A stretch of DNA of 64,000 nucleotides, from the NCBI GenBank assembly GCA_002173095.1, contig NHBK01000011.1:25577-89576 (forward strand), given 5' to 3'. The notes under the pieces are model-generated. The model was not told the origin of the DNA, made no database searches, and was given only the letters and a program-made list of their open reading frames with translations. The stretch comes from Hyphomonadaceae bacterium TMED5. Lineage in GTDB: Bacteria; Pseudomonadota; Alphaproteobacteria; Caulobacterales; Hyphomonadaceae. Positions 18,499 to 26,472 of this stretch are shown here, one piece after another; the first letter of the stretch is position 1, and the number at the start of each line of letters is the position of its first letter. The position numbers were made by a program, and so were the translations under genes.

Positions 18499-18540
18499 TT
18501 AATCAGATTAAAGCTGGGTGTCCTTTAACCGATAATCTGA
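18499..18540 (-). promoter_or_regulatory. Nested inverted repeat upstream of the GGDEF-EAL gene
   Basis: TCAGATTA (18503-18510) and TAATCTGA (18533-18540) form a perfect 8-bp inverted repeat with a 22-base centre. Inside it TTAAAG (18508-18513) mirrors CTTTAA (18523-18528). TTAATCAGATTAA at 18499-18511 is itself a near-symmetric A/T element. It lies 37-78 bases upstream of the start codon at 18462, where a promoter/operator would be expected. The binding protein is unknown. Confidence 0.4.
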
Positions 18541-18573
18541 CGTTTCAAGTCTAGAATGTATTATGAAATAAAA

Positions 18574-18602
18574 AGGCCTCCGATTACTGTAACCAGAGGC
18601 CT
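18574..18602 (-). terminator. Intrinsic terminator after the ferredoxin-NADP reductase gene
   Basis: Perfect 7-bp stem AGGCCTC (18574-18580) / GAGGCCT (18596-18602), loop 15 bases. Read on the minus strand it is followed by TTTTTA, 28 bases beyond the stop codon of the reductase gene. Confidence 0.75.
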
Positions 18603-18630
18603 GAAAAATAAGGTATTTATAGTTGCAGGA

Positions 18631-19443
18631 TCAGCCTGCGAAGGCCTTCTCGATGACGAAGTCTGCAGGCGTTGCATTTGAGCCTTCAACGAGGCCAGCA
18701 GCTTCACAAAGGTCTTTTGTGTCCTGAATCATCTGCATGGACCCGCAAATCATAACGCGATCTGTTTCCGGGTTCAGAGGCGGGACGCCCAGATCCTCAA
18801 ACAGTTTACCGCTTTTGATCAGGTCCGTGATGCGGCCCATGCGCGGGAAGTCTTCGCGCGTGACTGAGTTATACAGCCGGAATTTATGCGCGTGCTCATC
18901 ACAAAGCGGGTCTTCTGACAGACCAGCGGCCAGTTCTTCGCCATAAGCGAGCTCTGAAATTTCGCGGCAGGTATGAGTCAGAATGACATCGTCAAACTTT
19001 TGATAGGTTTCTGGGTCTCGCATCAGGCTTGCGAATGGTGCAATGCCTGTGCCCGTGGAGAACATGTAAAGACGTTTGGCCGGAGTGAGCGCGTCATGCA
19101 CCAGCGTGCCGGTCGGCTTTTTGCCCAGAAGGACTTTGTCACCCGGTTTGATCTGCTGAAGGCGCGAGGTCAGAGGGCCGTCCTGTACCTTGATTGAGAA
19201 AAACTCAAGTTCCTCATCCCAGGCCGGGCTCGCAATGGAGTAGGCGCGCAGGAGCGGCTTGCCGTCTTCTTTCGGGAGGCCGATCATCACGAACTCACCG
19301 GAACGGAAGCGGAAGCTAGGTGGGCGGGCCAGTCTGAATTTGAACAGACGGTCCGTATAATGATGTACGGAAAGCACCGTTTCTTCGGTAGGTGCGTTCG
19401 GATTGACCTTTTTAACCGGGCTGGCTGCTTGCGTCTCGCTCAA
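18631..19443 (-). CDS. fpr: Ferredoxin--NADP+ reductase
   Basis: Flavoprotein moving electrons between NADPH and ferredoxin/flavodoxin. 270 residues: FAD domain with RAYSIASPAWDEELEFF (the RxYS FAD motif) and the pyridine-nucleotide domain with FSTGTGIAPFASLMRDP and MICGSMQMIQDTK, ending in Ala-Phe-Ala-Gly. The start codon is TTG (19441-19443 read on the minus strand) with AAAGAGGAC just upstream. It lies beside and divergent from the siroheme/sulfite reductase operon, with a lysR gene in between, which suggests it supplies electrons to the CysI-type reductase; this is inference from context. Confidence 0.93.
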   Translation of the reverse strand: MSETQAASPVKKVNPNAPTEETVLSVHHYTDRLFKFRLARPPSFRFRSGEFVMIGLPKEDGKPLLRAYSIASPAWDEELEFFSIKVQDGPLTSRLQQIKPGDKVLLGKKPTGTLVHDALTPAKRLYMFSTGTGIAPFASLMRDPETYQKFDDVILTHTCREISELAYGEELAAGLSEDPLCDEHAHKFRLYNSVTREDFPRMGRITDLIKSGKLFEDLGVPPLNPETDRVMICGSMQMIQDTKDLCEAAGLVEGSNATPADFVIEKAFAG

Positions 19444-19564
19444 CGGCCTGTCCTCTTTCTAGTGTTACGAAGTTCTGTGTGTGTCTTAGTCAGCTTTAGG
19501 AGTGGATTTACACAGGCTCAATCAGGCAACAAGTCGCGCCCGTCTAACAGAGGCGTGAGAATCT

Positions 19565-20497
19565 CTAAACTCCCACGATTTCATCCCTCAATGCCTCAGC
19601 TTTGAGCCATTTTATAAAGGTCCGGGACTCGATCGACTGAGTTCGCCCCTTTGGCCAGACGATGAAATACGCAAAATCGATCAGTGTGGACCCATCGGGG
19701 AAGGGCGCAACGAGACGGCCACTTGCAAGATCAGCCGCTGCGATCGCCTTTTTAGCCAATGCAATGCCACGACCGGATGCCGCTGCTTCAATTACCAGCA
19801 TGGACTGGTTGAAACGTGGACCGCGTTTGCCATCCACATTGTCTGCATTGCGCGCGGTCAGCCAGCTGGACCAGTCCGGACAGGATGGGTCGCGTTCACT
19901 GCTTTCATCATGAAGTAGTGTGTGGCGTGCCAGATCTTCCGGACGCTGAATAGCGTCCGGGCCTTCCATGAGGCGCGGGGAGCAAACCGGCAAAACCGTC
20001 TCTTCCATCAGTTTTTCTGATTTCAGGCCCTCATACACGCCCCGGCCATAGCGAATGGCGAGGTCGGTATCTGCTGTCGTGAAGTCGGTGAGCCCCATAT
20101 CGGCAGAGACCCAGGCTTCGATTTCCGGATGCTCGGAATGGAAACGGTCGAGCTTGGGCGCAAGCCATTTCGCTGCAAAGCTCGGCGCGCAGGAAATCAT
20201 GACTTTGCCCTTACGCGCAGGCGCACGCATGATGCGGCCAGCCTCGGTAAGTTTGTCAAAGGCATCCCGTACCAATGGAAGGGCGGCCTGTGCTGAATCT
20301 GTCAGTAAAACCTGCCGTCCCGTACGACGAAATAGCGGGACATTGGTATATTCTTCCATCAGGCGGATCTGCTGGCTGATCGCGCCAGGCGTCACATCCA
20401 GCTCATCTGCAGCCTTGGTGAAGGACAGATGTCGTGCGGCGGCCTCAAACGCTTTCAGTGCATTCAACGGCGGTAAACGGTCTTTGTTTTCAGGCAT
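19565..20497 (-). CDS. LysR-family transcriptional regulator, GcvA-like
   Basis: 310 residues: N-terminal winged HTH (about residues 8-65, LNALKAFEAAARHLSFTKAADELDVTPGAIS in outline) followed by the periplasmic-binding-like effector domain with SCAPSFAAKWLAPKLDRF and the DLAIRYGRG motif typical of the GcvA/AmpR branch. It is divergent from the cysG operon (192 bases between starts), and fpr follows on the same strand, so control of sulfite-reduction genes is a reasonable guess. A single LysR box could not be fixed by eye. Confidence 0.9.
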   Translation of the reverse strand: MPENKDRLPPLNALKAFEAAARHLSFTKAADELDVTPGAISQQIRLMEEYTNVPLFRRTGRQVLLTDSAQAALPLVRDAFDKLTEAGRIMRAPARKGKVMISCAPSFAAKWLAPKLDRFHSEHPEIEAWVSADMGLTDFTTADTDLAIRYGRGVYEGLKSEKLMEETVLPVCSPRLMEGPDAIQRPEDLARHTLLHDESSERDPSCPDWSSWLTARNADNVDGKRGPRFNQSMLVIEAAASGRGIALAKKAIAAADLASGRLVAPFPDGSTLIDFAYFIVWPKGRTQSIESRTFIKWLKAEALRDEIVGV

Positions 20498-20689
20498 GGT
20501 ATTTCATGCTCCCCCTGCGCAGTTGAAGAAGAAAGATTTTCCGTCTTCGATGGACATACATAAAACTGTATACACAAAATGTAAGATAAGAATATCTAAA
20601 GGGTCGGCTTAGGGTGTCCGCCTTGTTGCAATTGTGCGAAACGTCATTTTGCAAGCAGATGTGATATAACTCTCCTGCAGGGGTTTAAT

Positions 20690-22090
20690 TTGGAACTTTT
20701 CCCGGTCTTCTTCGGCTCACGAAAGCTGAACGTTGCTGTCTTTGGCGGCGGCGAGACTGCGCGTCGAAAAGTTCGTTTGCTGGCGAAGACCCACGCGCGG
20801 ATTTTCGTGATTTCTGACGCGTTTGATCCTGCGCTGGAAGATGAGTTTTCCGGACGTGTTGAGTTTACCGCTTCTGATCAGTCGTCTGTTGCGCTGGACG
20901 TTTCCAAATTCGCGATCATTGCCGAAGATGACAAGGCAAAGCTTCAGGCTTATCTGGCCGAGGTGCGGGCGGCTCGTCTGCCTGTAAATGTCGTCGACCG
21001 GCCAGACCTTTGTGATTTCACCGTGCCGAGCATTCTGGACCGTGGCAGCGTGGTTGCGGGCATTGCGACGGGCGGCGCGGCTCCTGTGCTTGCCCGAAAC
21101 ATTCGTGCGCGTCTGGAAGCCTTAATGCCGGAGCGTATGGGTGAGCTTGCAGATTTCGCCCGGTCATTCCGCGGCGCTGTGAAAGCGAAGTTTTCCGAAG
21201 AGAAAGACCGCAAAGCCTTTTGGGAAAAAATGCTGAGCGGCCCGGTCGCAGAAAAAGTCCTGAACGGACACGCAGATGAAGCGCGTGCTGATTTCGAAAC
21301 CGCGCTGAATACTAGCGACACAGGCAAGACCGGCGTTGTGCACATTGTCGGCGCCGGCCCAGGCGACCCGGAACTTCTGACACTGAAGGCGCTACGTCTT
21401 TTGCAGGAAGCCGACATCGTTTTTTACGACAATCTGGTGGGCGCGGGCGTTCTGGACCTGATCCGCCGCGATGCGGACCGTGTGTCCGTCGGAAAGTCCA
21501 AAGGCTATCATTCTGTACCTCAGGAAGACATTCACGAGCTTCTGATCACCGCAGCGAAGGCTGGCCGCCGTGTTGTGCGCCTGAAGGGCGGTGACCCGTT
21601 CATCTTCGGACGCGGTGGTGAAGAGCTTCAGGCGCTGCAAGCTGAAGGTATTGAGGCGCATGTTGTGCCCGGCATTTCTTCTGCTCTCGGCTGTGCGGCG
21701 AGCGCGGGTCTGCCGCTGACCCATCGTGATCATGCACAGTCTGTGACTTTCGTGACCGGCCATGCCCGAAAGGGTGGTGTGCCGGACCTTGACTGGGCCT
21801 CTCTGGCCAGTGCCACCCAGACCGTGGTTGTCTATATGGGCGTCGGTACATCTGAACAGATTTCAGATCATCTGATCACAGCAGGTCGTGCAGGTGACAC
21901 ACCCGTCGCCGTGATCGAAAATGGTACCCGTGAGAACGAAATTCGCGCCTATGGCCGGCTTCGTGATCTCGGACAAATTATTCAAGACAAAGGCATTAAA
22001 GGCCCGGCATTGCTGATCATTGGCGATGTGGCAGCCTTGCCTGAAGACGCAAAGCTTCAACTTCAAGCTCAGCTGGAGATGCTATCATGA
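20690..22090 (+). CDS. cysG: Siroheme synthase, bifunctional CysG
   Basis: Makes siroheme from uroporphyrinogen III for the sulfite reductase encoded downstream. The N-terminal half is the precorrin-2 dehydrogenase/ferrochelatase (NAD-binding VFGGGETARRK at about residues 17-27). The C-terminal half (from about 215) is the SAM-dependent uroporphyrinogen methyltransferase, with VGAGPGDPELLTLKALRL, LKGGDPFIFGRGGEE and VVPGISSALG. 466 residues, normal for CysG. Translation begins at TTG (20690) behind AGGGG. The stop overlaps the next gene as ATGA. Confidence 0.95.
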   Translation: MELFPVFFGSRKLNVAVFGGGETARRKVRLLAKTHARIFVISDAFDPALEDEFSGRVEFTASDQSSVALDVSKFAIIAEDDKAKLQAYLAEVRAARLPVNVVDRPDLCDFTVPSILDRGSVVAGIATGGAAPVLARNIRARLEALMPERMGELADFARSFRGAVKAKFSEEKDRKAFWEKMLSGPVAEKVLNGHADEARADFETALNTSDTGKTGVVHIVGAGPGDPELLTLKALRLLQEADIVFYDNLVGAGVLDLIRRDADRVSVGKSKGYHSVPQEDIHELLITAAKAGRRVVRLKGGDPFIFGRGGEELQALQAEGIEAHVVPGISSALGCAASAGLPLTHRDHAQSVTFVTGHARKGGVPDLDWASLASATQTVVVYMGVGTSEQISDHLITAGRAGDTPVAVIENGTRENEIRAYGRLRDLGQIIQDKGIKGPALLIIGDVAALPEDAKLQLQAQLEMLS

Positions 22091-22416
22091 GTTCAGTTCG
22101 TCCTAAGCTTGGCCCAGACGTGCCAAAAGTCATTACTGCCTGGGACGTTGCGACGGGCGCTACCGTCTATCGCACTCAGTCTGGCGACTGGTCTCAGGAC
22201 CTTTCAGACGCTGAAACCGTAACGGGTGAGGCCGCTGATAAGGCGTTGAGCGCGGCCGTGACTGATGAGACCCGCATTCTGGATCCATATGTGATGGAAG
22301 TCAGCGATGAGGGCGGCGTTGCTGGTCGCGAAACACTGCGCGAGACAATCCGCGCAACTGGTCCGACAACGCATCCTGATTTTCACAAGGCCGAACGGGG
22401 CGTGATCAATGCCTAA
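22087..22416 (+). CDS. DUF2849 domain protein of the sulfite reduction operon
   Basis: 109-residue protein with a short N-terminal segment KVITAWDVATGATVYRTQSGDWS that resembles the DUF2849 family, which is found almost exclusively between cysG and cysI in alphaproteobacteria. No catalytic residues are known. It overlaps cysG by four bases and the following GST gene by eight, so translation is coupled. A role in siroheme or sulfite handling is inferred only from context. Confidence 0.85.
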   Translation: MSSVRPKLGPDVPKVITAWDVATGATVYRTQSGDWSQDLSDAETVTGEAADKALSAAVTDETRILDPYVMEVSDEGGVAGRETLRETIRATGPTTHPDFHKAERGVINA

Positions 22417-23050
22417 CCGCGAAATCACACGCCTGACCCTGTACGGCGACTCCATTTCCGGCAATTGCATGAAGCCGAAATGGACCGCAGACCGCCTCGG
22501 CATTGCGTATGATTGGGTGGAAGTCGATATTCTCGCGGGCGGAACGCAGTCCGGCGAGTTTCTGTCGCTAAACCCTGTTGGTCAGGTGCCGCTGGCACGC
22601 TGGCCGGATGGCCGCGTTCTGCCGCAATCGAACGCGATTATGCTGTATCTCGCGGAAAGCGAAAATAGCGACCTCATCCCTGGGGATGCTTTCCAGAAGG
22701 CGCAAATGATGAGCTGGTTGTTCTGGGAACAATACAGCCATGAAACAGCGATCGCTGTGCGCCGCTTCCAGAAGCATTATCTCAAAAAGTCAGACGATGA
22801 GATTGATCCGGCGCTCATGGCGAAAGGTCGCCGTGCCCTCGGCGTGATGGAACTTCAGCTCACATATACCGACTGGATGGTTGGAAATGACATGACGCTC
22901 GCAGACATTGCGCTGCTGGCCTATACCCGCCTTGCCCATGAAGGTGGGTTTGATCTCAGCGAATTCCCGGCGGTTGAACGTTGGGTGAGTCGAGCTGAAG
23001 CAGAACTCGGCATTCCGCATGCCATGCCGAAAGAAGGGGCTGCGCTATGA
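22409..23050 (+). CDS. Glutathione S-transferase family protein
   Basis: 213 residues with an N-terminal thioredoxin-like domain (TLYGDSISGNCMKPKW with the early Ser/Asn region expected at the glutathione site, NPVGQVPLARWPDG with the cis-Pro, and QSNAIMLYLAE with the gamma-glutamyl-binding Gln-Ser) and a C-terminal all-helical domain containing MTLADIALLAYTR. It sits inside the sulfite reduction operon, overlapping neighbours on both sides. Substrate unknown; thiol or sulfite-related detoxification is a guess from position. Confidence 0.9.
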   Translation: MPNREITRLTLYGDSISGNCMKPKWTADRLGIAYDWVEVDILAGGTQSGEFLSLNPVGQVPLARWPDGRVLPQSNAIMLYLAESENSDLIPGDAFQKAQMMSWLFWEQYSHETAIAVRRFQKHYLKKSDDEIDPALMAKGRRALGVMELQLTYTDWMVGNDMTLADIALLAYTRLAHEGGFDLSEFPAVERWVSRAEAELGIPHAMPKEGAAL

Positions 23051-23403
23051 GCAATGTCGAGAACTCCATCAATTACATCGAATTTCCGATGACCGACCCA
23101 GAGCCGATTATCGTGTTCTATGAAACGGTCTTCGGATGGGAGTTTCAGCGCTGGGGTGAGGATTATCTCAGCTTTAGCGGCGCGGAAGTCGAAGGCGGAT
23201 TTAACCGCCAGACTGAGGTGAATGAGGGTCGGAATGGCGTTCTGGTCATTCTCTATGCCAATGACCTCGAAAAGAAACTTGAACAGATCAAAGCCGCAGG
23301 CGGCAAAATCGTGGAAGACATTTATGCCTTCCCGGGCGGCCGACGGTTTCACTTCGCAGATCCATCAGGCAACGAACTCGCTGTCTGGTCGGAAAAAGGA
23401 TAA
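23047..23403 (+). CDS. VOC (glyoxalase/bleomycin-resistance) family protein
   Basis: 118-residue single-module VOC protein: YIEFPMTDPEPIIVFYETVFGWEFQRWG at the start and FADPSGNELAVWSEK at the end, the usual beta-alpha-beta pattern with the C-terminal metal-ligand Glu region. VOC proteins are metal-dependent isomerases, dioxygenases or binding proteins; no substrate can be assigned. It overlaps the GST gene by four bases and precedes cysI by three. Confidence 0.88.
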   Translation: MSNVENSINYIEFPMTDPEPIIVFYETVFGWEFQRWGEDYLSFSGAEVEGGFNRQTEVNEGRNGVLVILYANDLEKKLEQIKAAGGKIVEDIYAFPGGRRFHFADPSGNELAVWSEKG

Positions 23404-23406
23404 TCC

Positions 23407-25068
23407 ATGTATCGCTATGACGAATTCGACGCCGCGATCGTAAAGGAACGCGCAGAGCAGTTCCGCGGTCAGGTCGAACGACGCCTGAAGGGCGAAATTA
23501 CTGAAGACCAGTTTAAGCCGCTGCGCCTGATGAATGGCGTTTATCTGCAGCTGCACGCTTACATGCTGCGGATTGCCATTCCTTACGGCACACTGCGCGC
23601 GGATCAGATGCGCACTTTTGCGCACATCGCCCGCAAGTATGACAAAGGCTATGGCCACTGGACGACACGTCAGAACATTCAGTTCAACTGGGTGGCGCTG
23701 AAAGACATTCCGGACGTTCTGGACGAGCTGGCTGGCGTGGAAATGCATGCGATCCAGACCTCAGGTAACTGTATTCGGAATACGACGTCCGACCAGTTCG
23801 CTGGTGCGACGGCTGAAGAGATTGCCGACCCGCGTCCATGGTGTGAGATCATCCGTCAATGGTCGACCTTCCACCCGGAATTCTCTTTCCTGCCGCGTAA
23901 GTTCAAGATCGCTGTAACAGCGGCGGAGCATGACCGCGCTGCGATCCGTGTGCATGACATCGGCCTGCACATGCGTAAGAACGCTGAAGGTGAGACCGGC
24001 TTTGAAGTGATTGTTGGTGGTGGCCAGGGCCGCACGCCGCATGTTGGCGTCACCATTCGTGACTTTGTCGGCGAAGATCAGCTGCTCGATTATCTGGAAG
24101 CGGTGATGCGGGTTTATAACCGCTTTGGTCGCCGCGATAACAAGTATAAGGCGCGCATCAAAATCCTGGTCAATGAGACCGGTGCGGACGAATTTGCAAA
24201 GCTCGTCGAAGCTGAGTTTGAAGCTCAGAAAGATGCTGAGAAGATTGTTCTGCCGCAGGCAGAGATCGACCGGATCAGCGCTTACTTCGCTGCACCAGAC
24301 TTTGAAACCCTGCCTGAGGCATCTTCTGCTTTTGAAGAGGCCAAAGCCAAGGATGCTGCATTTGCGCGTTGGGCGCGTGTGAACACACGGGCGCACAAAC
24401 AGGCCGGATACAGCATTGTCACTATTAGCTGTAAGCCAATCGGAGCGCCTCCGGGCGATGTGTCCCACAAGCAGATGGAAGTGACAGCCGACCTCGCTGA
24501 AAAGTTCAGCTTTGAGGAAATCCGCATCACGCATGAGCAGAATATGGTTCTGCCACATGTGAAGCTGGATGACCTGTATGAGGTGTATCAGACGCTTGAG
24601 GCTGCAGGTCTGGCGACGGCGAACTATGAGCTGATTTCAGACATTATCTGCTGTCCGGGCCTCGACTATTGTAACCTCGCAAATGCGCGCTCTATCCCTG
24701 TTGCTCAGGAGCTGCAGAACACATTCGCAGACATTGAGCGCCAGGATGATATTGGTGAGCTGAAGATCAAAATCTCTGGCTGTATCAATGCGTGTGGTCA
24801 CCACCATGTCGGCCATATCGGCATTCTGGGCGTCGACCGTAAAGGCGAGGAATTCTACCAGATCACATTTGGTGGCCGGTCTGATGAGAAAGCTGCGATT
24901 GGCCAGATTGCTGGTCCGGGGCTTCGCGCGGAAGACGTACCGCCAGCGCTGGAACGCGTAATCGAAAAATACCGGGAAGTCCGGTCTGAACCGTCCGAAC
25001 GCTTTATCGATGCGCTCGAACGTCTGGGACATGACCCGTTCAAGGAGGCTCTCTATGCCGCTGATTAA
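23407..25068 (+). CDS. cysI: Assimilatory sulfite (or nitrite) reductase hemoprotein CysI-like
   Basis: Siroheme/4Fe-4S enzyme reducing sulfite to sulfide (six electrons). 553 residues with the duplicated ferredoxin-like repeats and the cluster ligands: first pair in CCPGLDYCNLANARS and second in KISGCINACGHHHVGHIG. Nitrite reductases share this architecture; the sulfite assignment comes from the cysG, DUF2849 and DUF934 neighbours. Such ferredoxin-type enzymes lack a fused flavoprotein, consistent with the nearby fpr. An AAGGAGG sequence near its end serves the next gene. Confidence 0.92.
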   Translation: MYRYDEFDAAIVKERAEQFRGQVERRLKGEITEDQFKPLRLMNGVYLQLHAYMLRIAIPYGTLRADQMRTFAHIARKYDKGYGHWTTRQNIQFNWVALKDIPDVLDELAGVEMHAIQTSGNCIRNTTSDQFAGATAEEIADPRPWCEIIRQWSTFHPEFSFLPRKFKIAVTAAEHDRAAIRVHDIGLHMRKNAEGETGFEVIVGGGQGRTPHVGVTIRDFVGEDQLLDYLEAVMRVYNRFGRRDNKYKARIKILVNETGADEFAKLVEAEFEAQKDAEKIVLPQAEIDRISAYFAAPDFETLPEASSAFEEAKAKDAAFARWARVNTRAHKQAGYSIVTISCKPIGAPPGDVSHKQMEVTADLAEKFSFEEIRITHEQNMVLPHVKLDDLYEVYQTLEAAGLATANYELISDIICCPGLDYCNLANARSIPVAQELQNTFADIERQDDIGELKIKISGCINACGHHHVGHIGILGVDRKGEEFYQITFGGRSDEKAAIGQIAGPGLRAEDVPPALERVIEKYREVRSEPSERFIDALERLGHDPFKEALYAAD

Positions 25069-25498
25069 GAAGGGCGAAATCGTCGCCGCGCCGCAGGGCG
25101 AAGTGAATACGCTCGACTCCTTTCTGGAGATCGCAGCGGCGGATCCGAAAGATGCCATCATGGTGCGTCTGATGCCGGATGATGATCCGCTGAAGCTGGA
25201 GCCTTATCTGGATCAGCTGGAAGTGGTTGAAATCAGCTTCCCGCGCTATGCAGATGGCCGTGGTTATAGTCAGGCACAGCTTCTGCGTCGTCGTCTGGGC
25301 TTTAAGGGCGAAATTCGTGCGGTTGGCGATGTGTTGCGCGACCAGCTTCTTTTCATGCTTCGCTCTGGTTTTGACGCGTTTGAAATTGAGAAGTCCGATG
25401 CGGCAGAAGCGTTTGCTGCGGCAAGTCAGGAATACTCACAGTTCTATCAGCCTGCGGCTGATGGTGAGGTTGGCGTATTTGCGCGTCGCCATAGCTGA
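25055..25498 (+). CDS. DUF934 domain protein of the sulfite reduction operon
   Basis: 147 residues from the ATG at 25055, which has a near-perfect AAGGAGG and overlaps the end of cysI by 14 bases; the frame is open upstream, but this start is clearly preferred. The DUF934 pattern is visible: FPRYADGRGYSQAQLLRRRLGFKGEIRAVGDVLRDQLLFMLRSGFDAFE (given here as a region, residues about 60-108). Family members accompany cysI; the role is unknown, possibly an oxidoreductase subunit. Last gene of the operon, followed by a strong terminator. Confidence 0.88.
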   Translation: MPLIKKGEIVAAPQGEVNTLDSFLEIAAADPKDAIMVRLMPDDDPLKLEPYLDQLEVVEISFPRYADGRGYSQAQLLRRRLGFKGEIRAVGDVLRDQLLFMLRSGFDAFEIEKSDAAEAFAAASQEYSQFYQPAADGEVGVFARRHS

Positions 25499-25525
25499 TC
25501 ATTGAAACCATTCTGTTTTTCAAAA

Positions 25526-25556
25526 GGGCGCTCCGGTCACGGAAGCGCCCTTTTTT
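25526..25556 (+). terminator. Intrinsic terminator of the cys operon
   Basis: GGGCGCT (25526-25532) pairs with AGCGCCC (25544-25550), extended by an inner CCG/CGG, followed by six T residues (25551-25556). It lies 28 bases after the DUF934 stop. Confidence 0.88.
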
Positions 25557-25581
25557 GTGATGTAAAGTCAGGTCTCAATTG

Positions 25582-25598
25582 CGTGAGTGAAGCTCACG
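25582..25598. promoter_or_regulatory. Palindromic operator-like site CGTGAG-N5-CTCACG
   Basis: Perfect 6-bp inverted repeat CGTGAG (25582-25587) / CTCACG (25593-25598), about 110 bases upstream of the outer-membrane-protein start. Its core GTGAG/CTCAC is the same as that of the repeat before the mla operon at 9532-9547, although the spacer is five rather than six bases. Confidence 0.35.
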
Positions 25599-25625
25599 AA
25601 ATGCTCAAAAATAACAAGTAAAAAC

Positions 25626-25710
25626 AGACAGATACGTGTTTTGTAAGTGATTGTTTTTTCTGTCTTTCTGGTTTTGCGCCGAGGCGCTGAAACTAAGGGA
25701 AAGACAGATG
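25626..25710 (+). promoter_or_regulatory. Candidate RNA leader with mutually exclusive hairpins over the start codon
   Basis: TCTGTCTTTC (25659-25668) is perfectly complementary over 10 bases to GAAAGACAGA (25699-25708), which covers the ribosome site and the A of the start ATG. The same strand can instead pair over 7 bases with an upstream copy, AGACAGA (25626-25632). A small GCGC hairpin (25676-25687) lies in the loop. Pairing downstream would hide the start; pairing upstream would free it. Confidence 0.4.
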
Positions 25711-26382
25711 AGACAGACATATATCAAAACCATCTTGCTTGGGGCTTCCGTTCTGGCAATCGCGGGTACGGCGCAGGCAGATACAGGTTTTTTCGTAAGC
25801 GGTGGTCTGAATTCCACCACGCTTGAACAATCCACTAGCCGCAATACAGGAACCAATGAACCGAATACTGGTCCTGCGGGCGGTGCGAGCGCAACAGTGA
25901 CGGATCAGGACACTGGCGTCAGCGTGTTCGTATCCGGCGGATATGAATATGATCTCGGCAATAATTTCTATGTGTCGGGTGAGCTGTTTTATGCAGATGA
26001 AGCCGCTGAAACCCAGACCCTCAACAATGTGAAGGTCACGGATATTGAACTCACTTCATCTTATGGTCTGGATGTGAAGTTCGGCCATCAGGTGACAGAC
26101 CAGTTCGCCGTTTACGGCCTTATCGGTGTGTCTCAATTCGAGTTTGATGGTCTTGCATCCTACACATTCGCAGATCCGACAGATGACCTCTCCGATGAGG
26201 AGGCAGCATTTGTCTATGGCGGAGGTGTGGAAATTGATTTCGATGATCGCTGGTCCACATTCGCGGAAGTGCGCCTTGTAAATGATCTGGAATTCGACAC
26301 GCCAGTCGATCGCGGCGGCATTCAGGCTCAGGATGAGCTGGAGCTCACCATTATTCGTACGGGTCTGAAATATCGTTTCTGA
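25708..26382 (+). CDS. Outer-membrane beta-barrel protein (OmpA/OmpW-like porin fold)
   Basis: 224 residues from the ATG at 25708; the frame opens earlier, but a Sec signal peptide (about residues 1-25, ending AGTAQA-DTGFF) fits this start. The mature part alternates hydrophobic and polar residues with aromatic girdles (GYEYDLGNNFYVSGELFY, YGLIGVSQFEF, DRWSTFAEVRLV) and ends in Phe (TGLKYRF), the C-terminal signature recognised by the Bam machinery. A small eight-stranded barrel is inferred; ligand unknown. It has an unusual 5' leader and is monocistronic in appearance. Confidence 0.88.
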   Translation: MRQTYIKTILLGASVLAIAGTAQADTGFFVSGGLNSTTLEQSTSRNTGTNEPNTGPAGGASATVTDQDTGVSVFVSGGYEYDLGNNFYVSGELFYADEAAETQTLNNVKVTDIELTSSYGLDVKFGHQVTDQFAVYGLIGVSQFEFDGLASYTFADPTDDLSDEEAAFVYGGGVEIDFDDRWSTFAEVRLVNDLEFDTPVDRGGIQAQDELELTIIRTGLKYRF

Positions 26383-26472
26383 TCAAGGGATCAGTCTGCA
26401 GCTTGCCTCTGTCTTCTCTGCCATGAGCTGATATACTCAGCTTAAGAGGTAGTGACGACAGGGGTATGCGGC

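Noticed and set aside
18499..18511. CtrA site upstream of the GGDEF-EAL gene
   Set aside because: The two TTAA halves are 5 bases apart rather than the 7 of the CtrA consensus.
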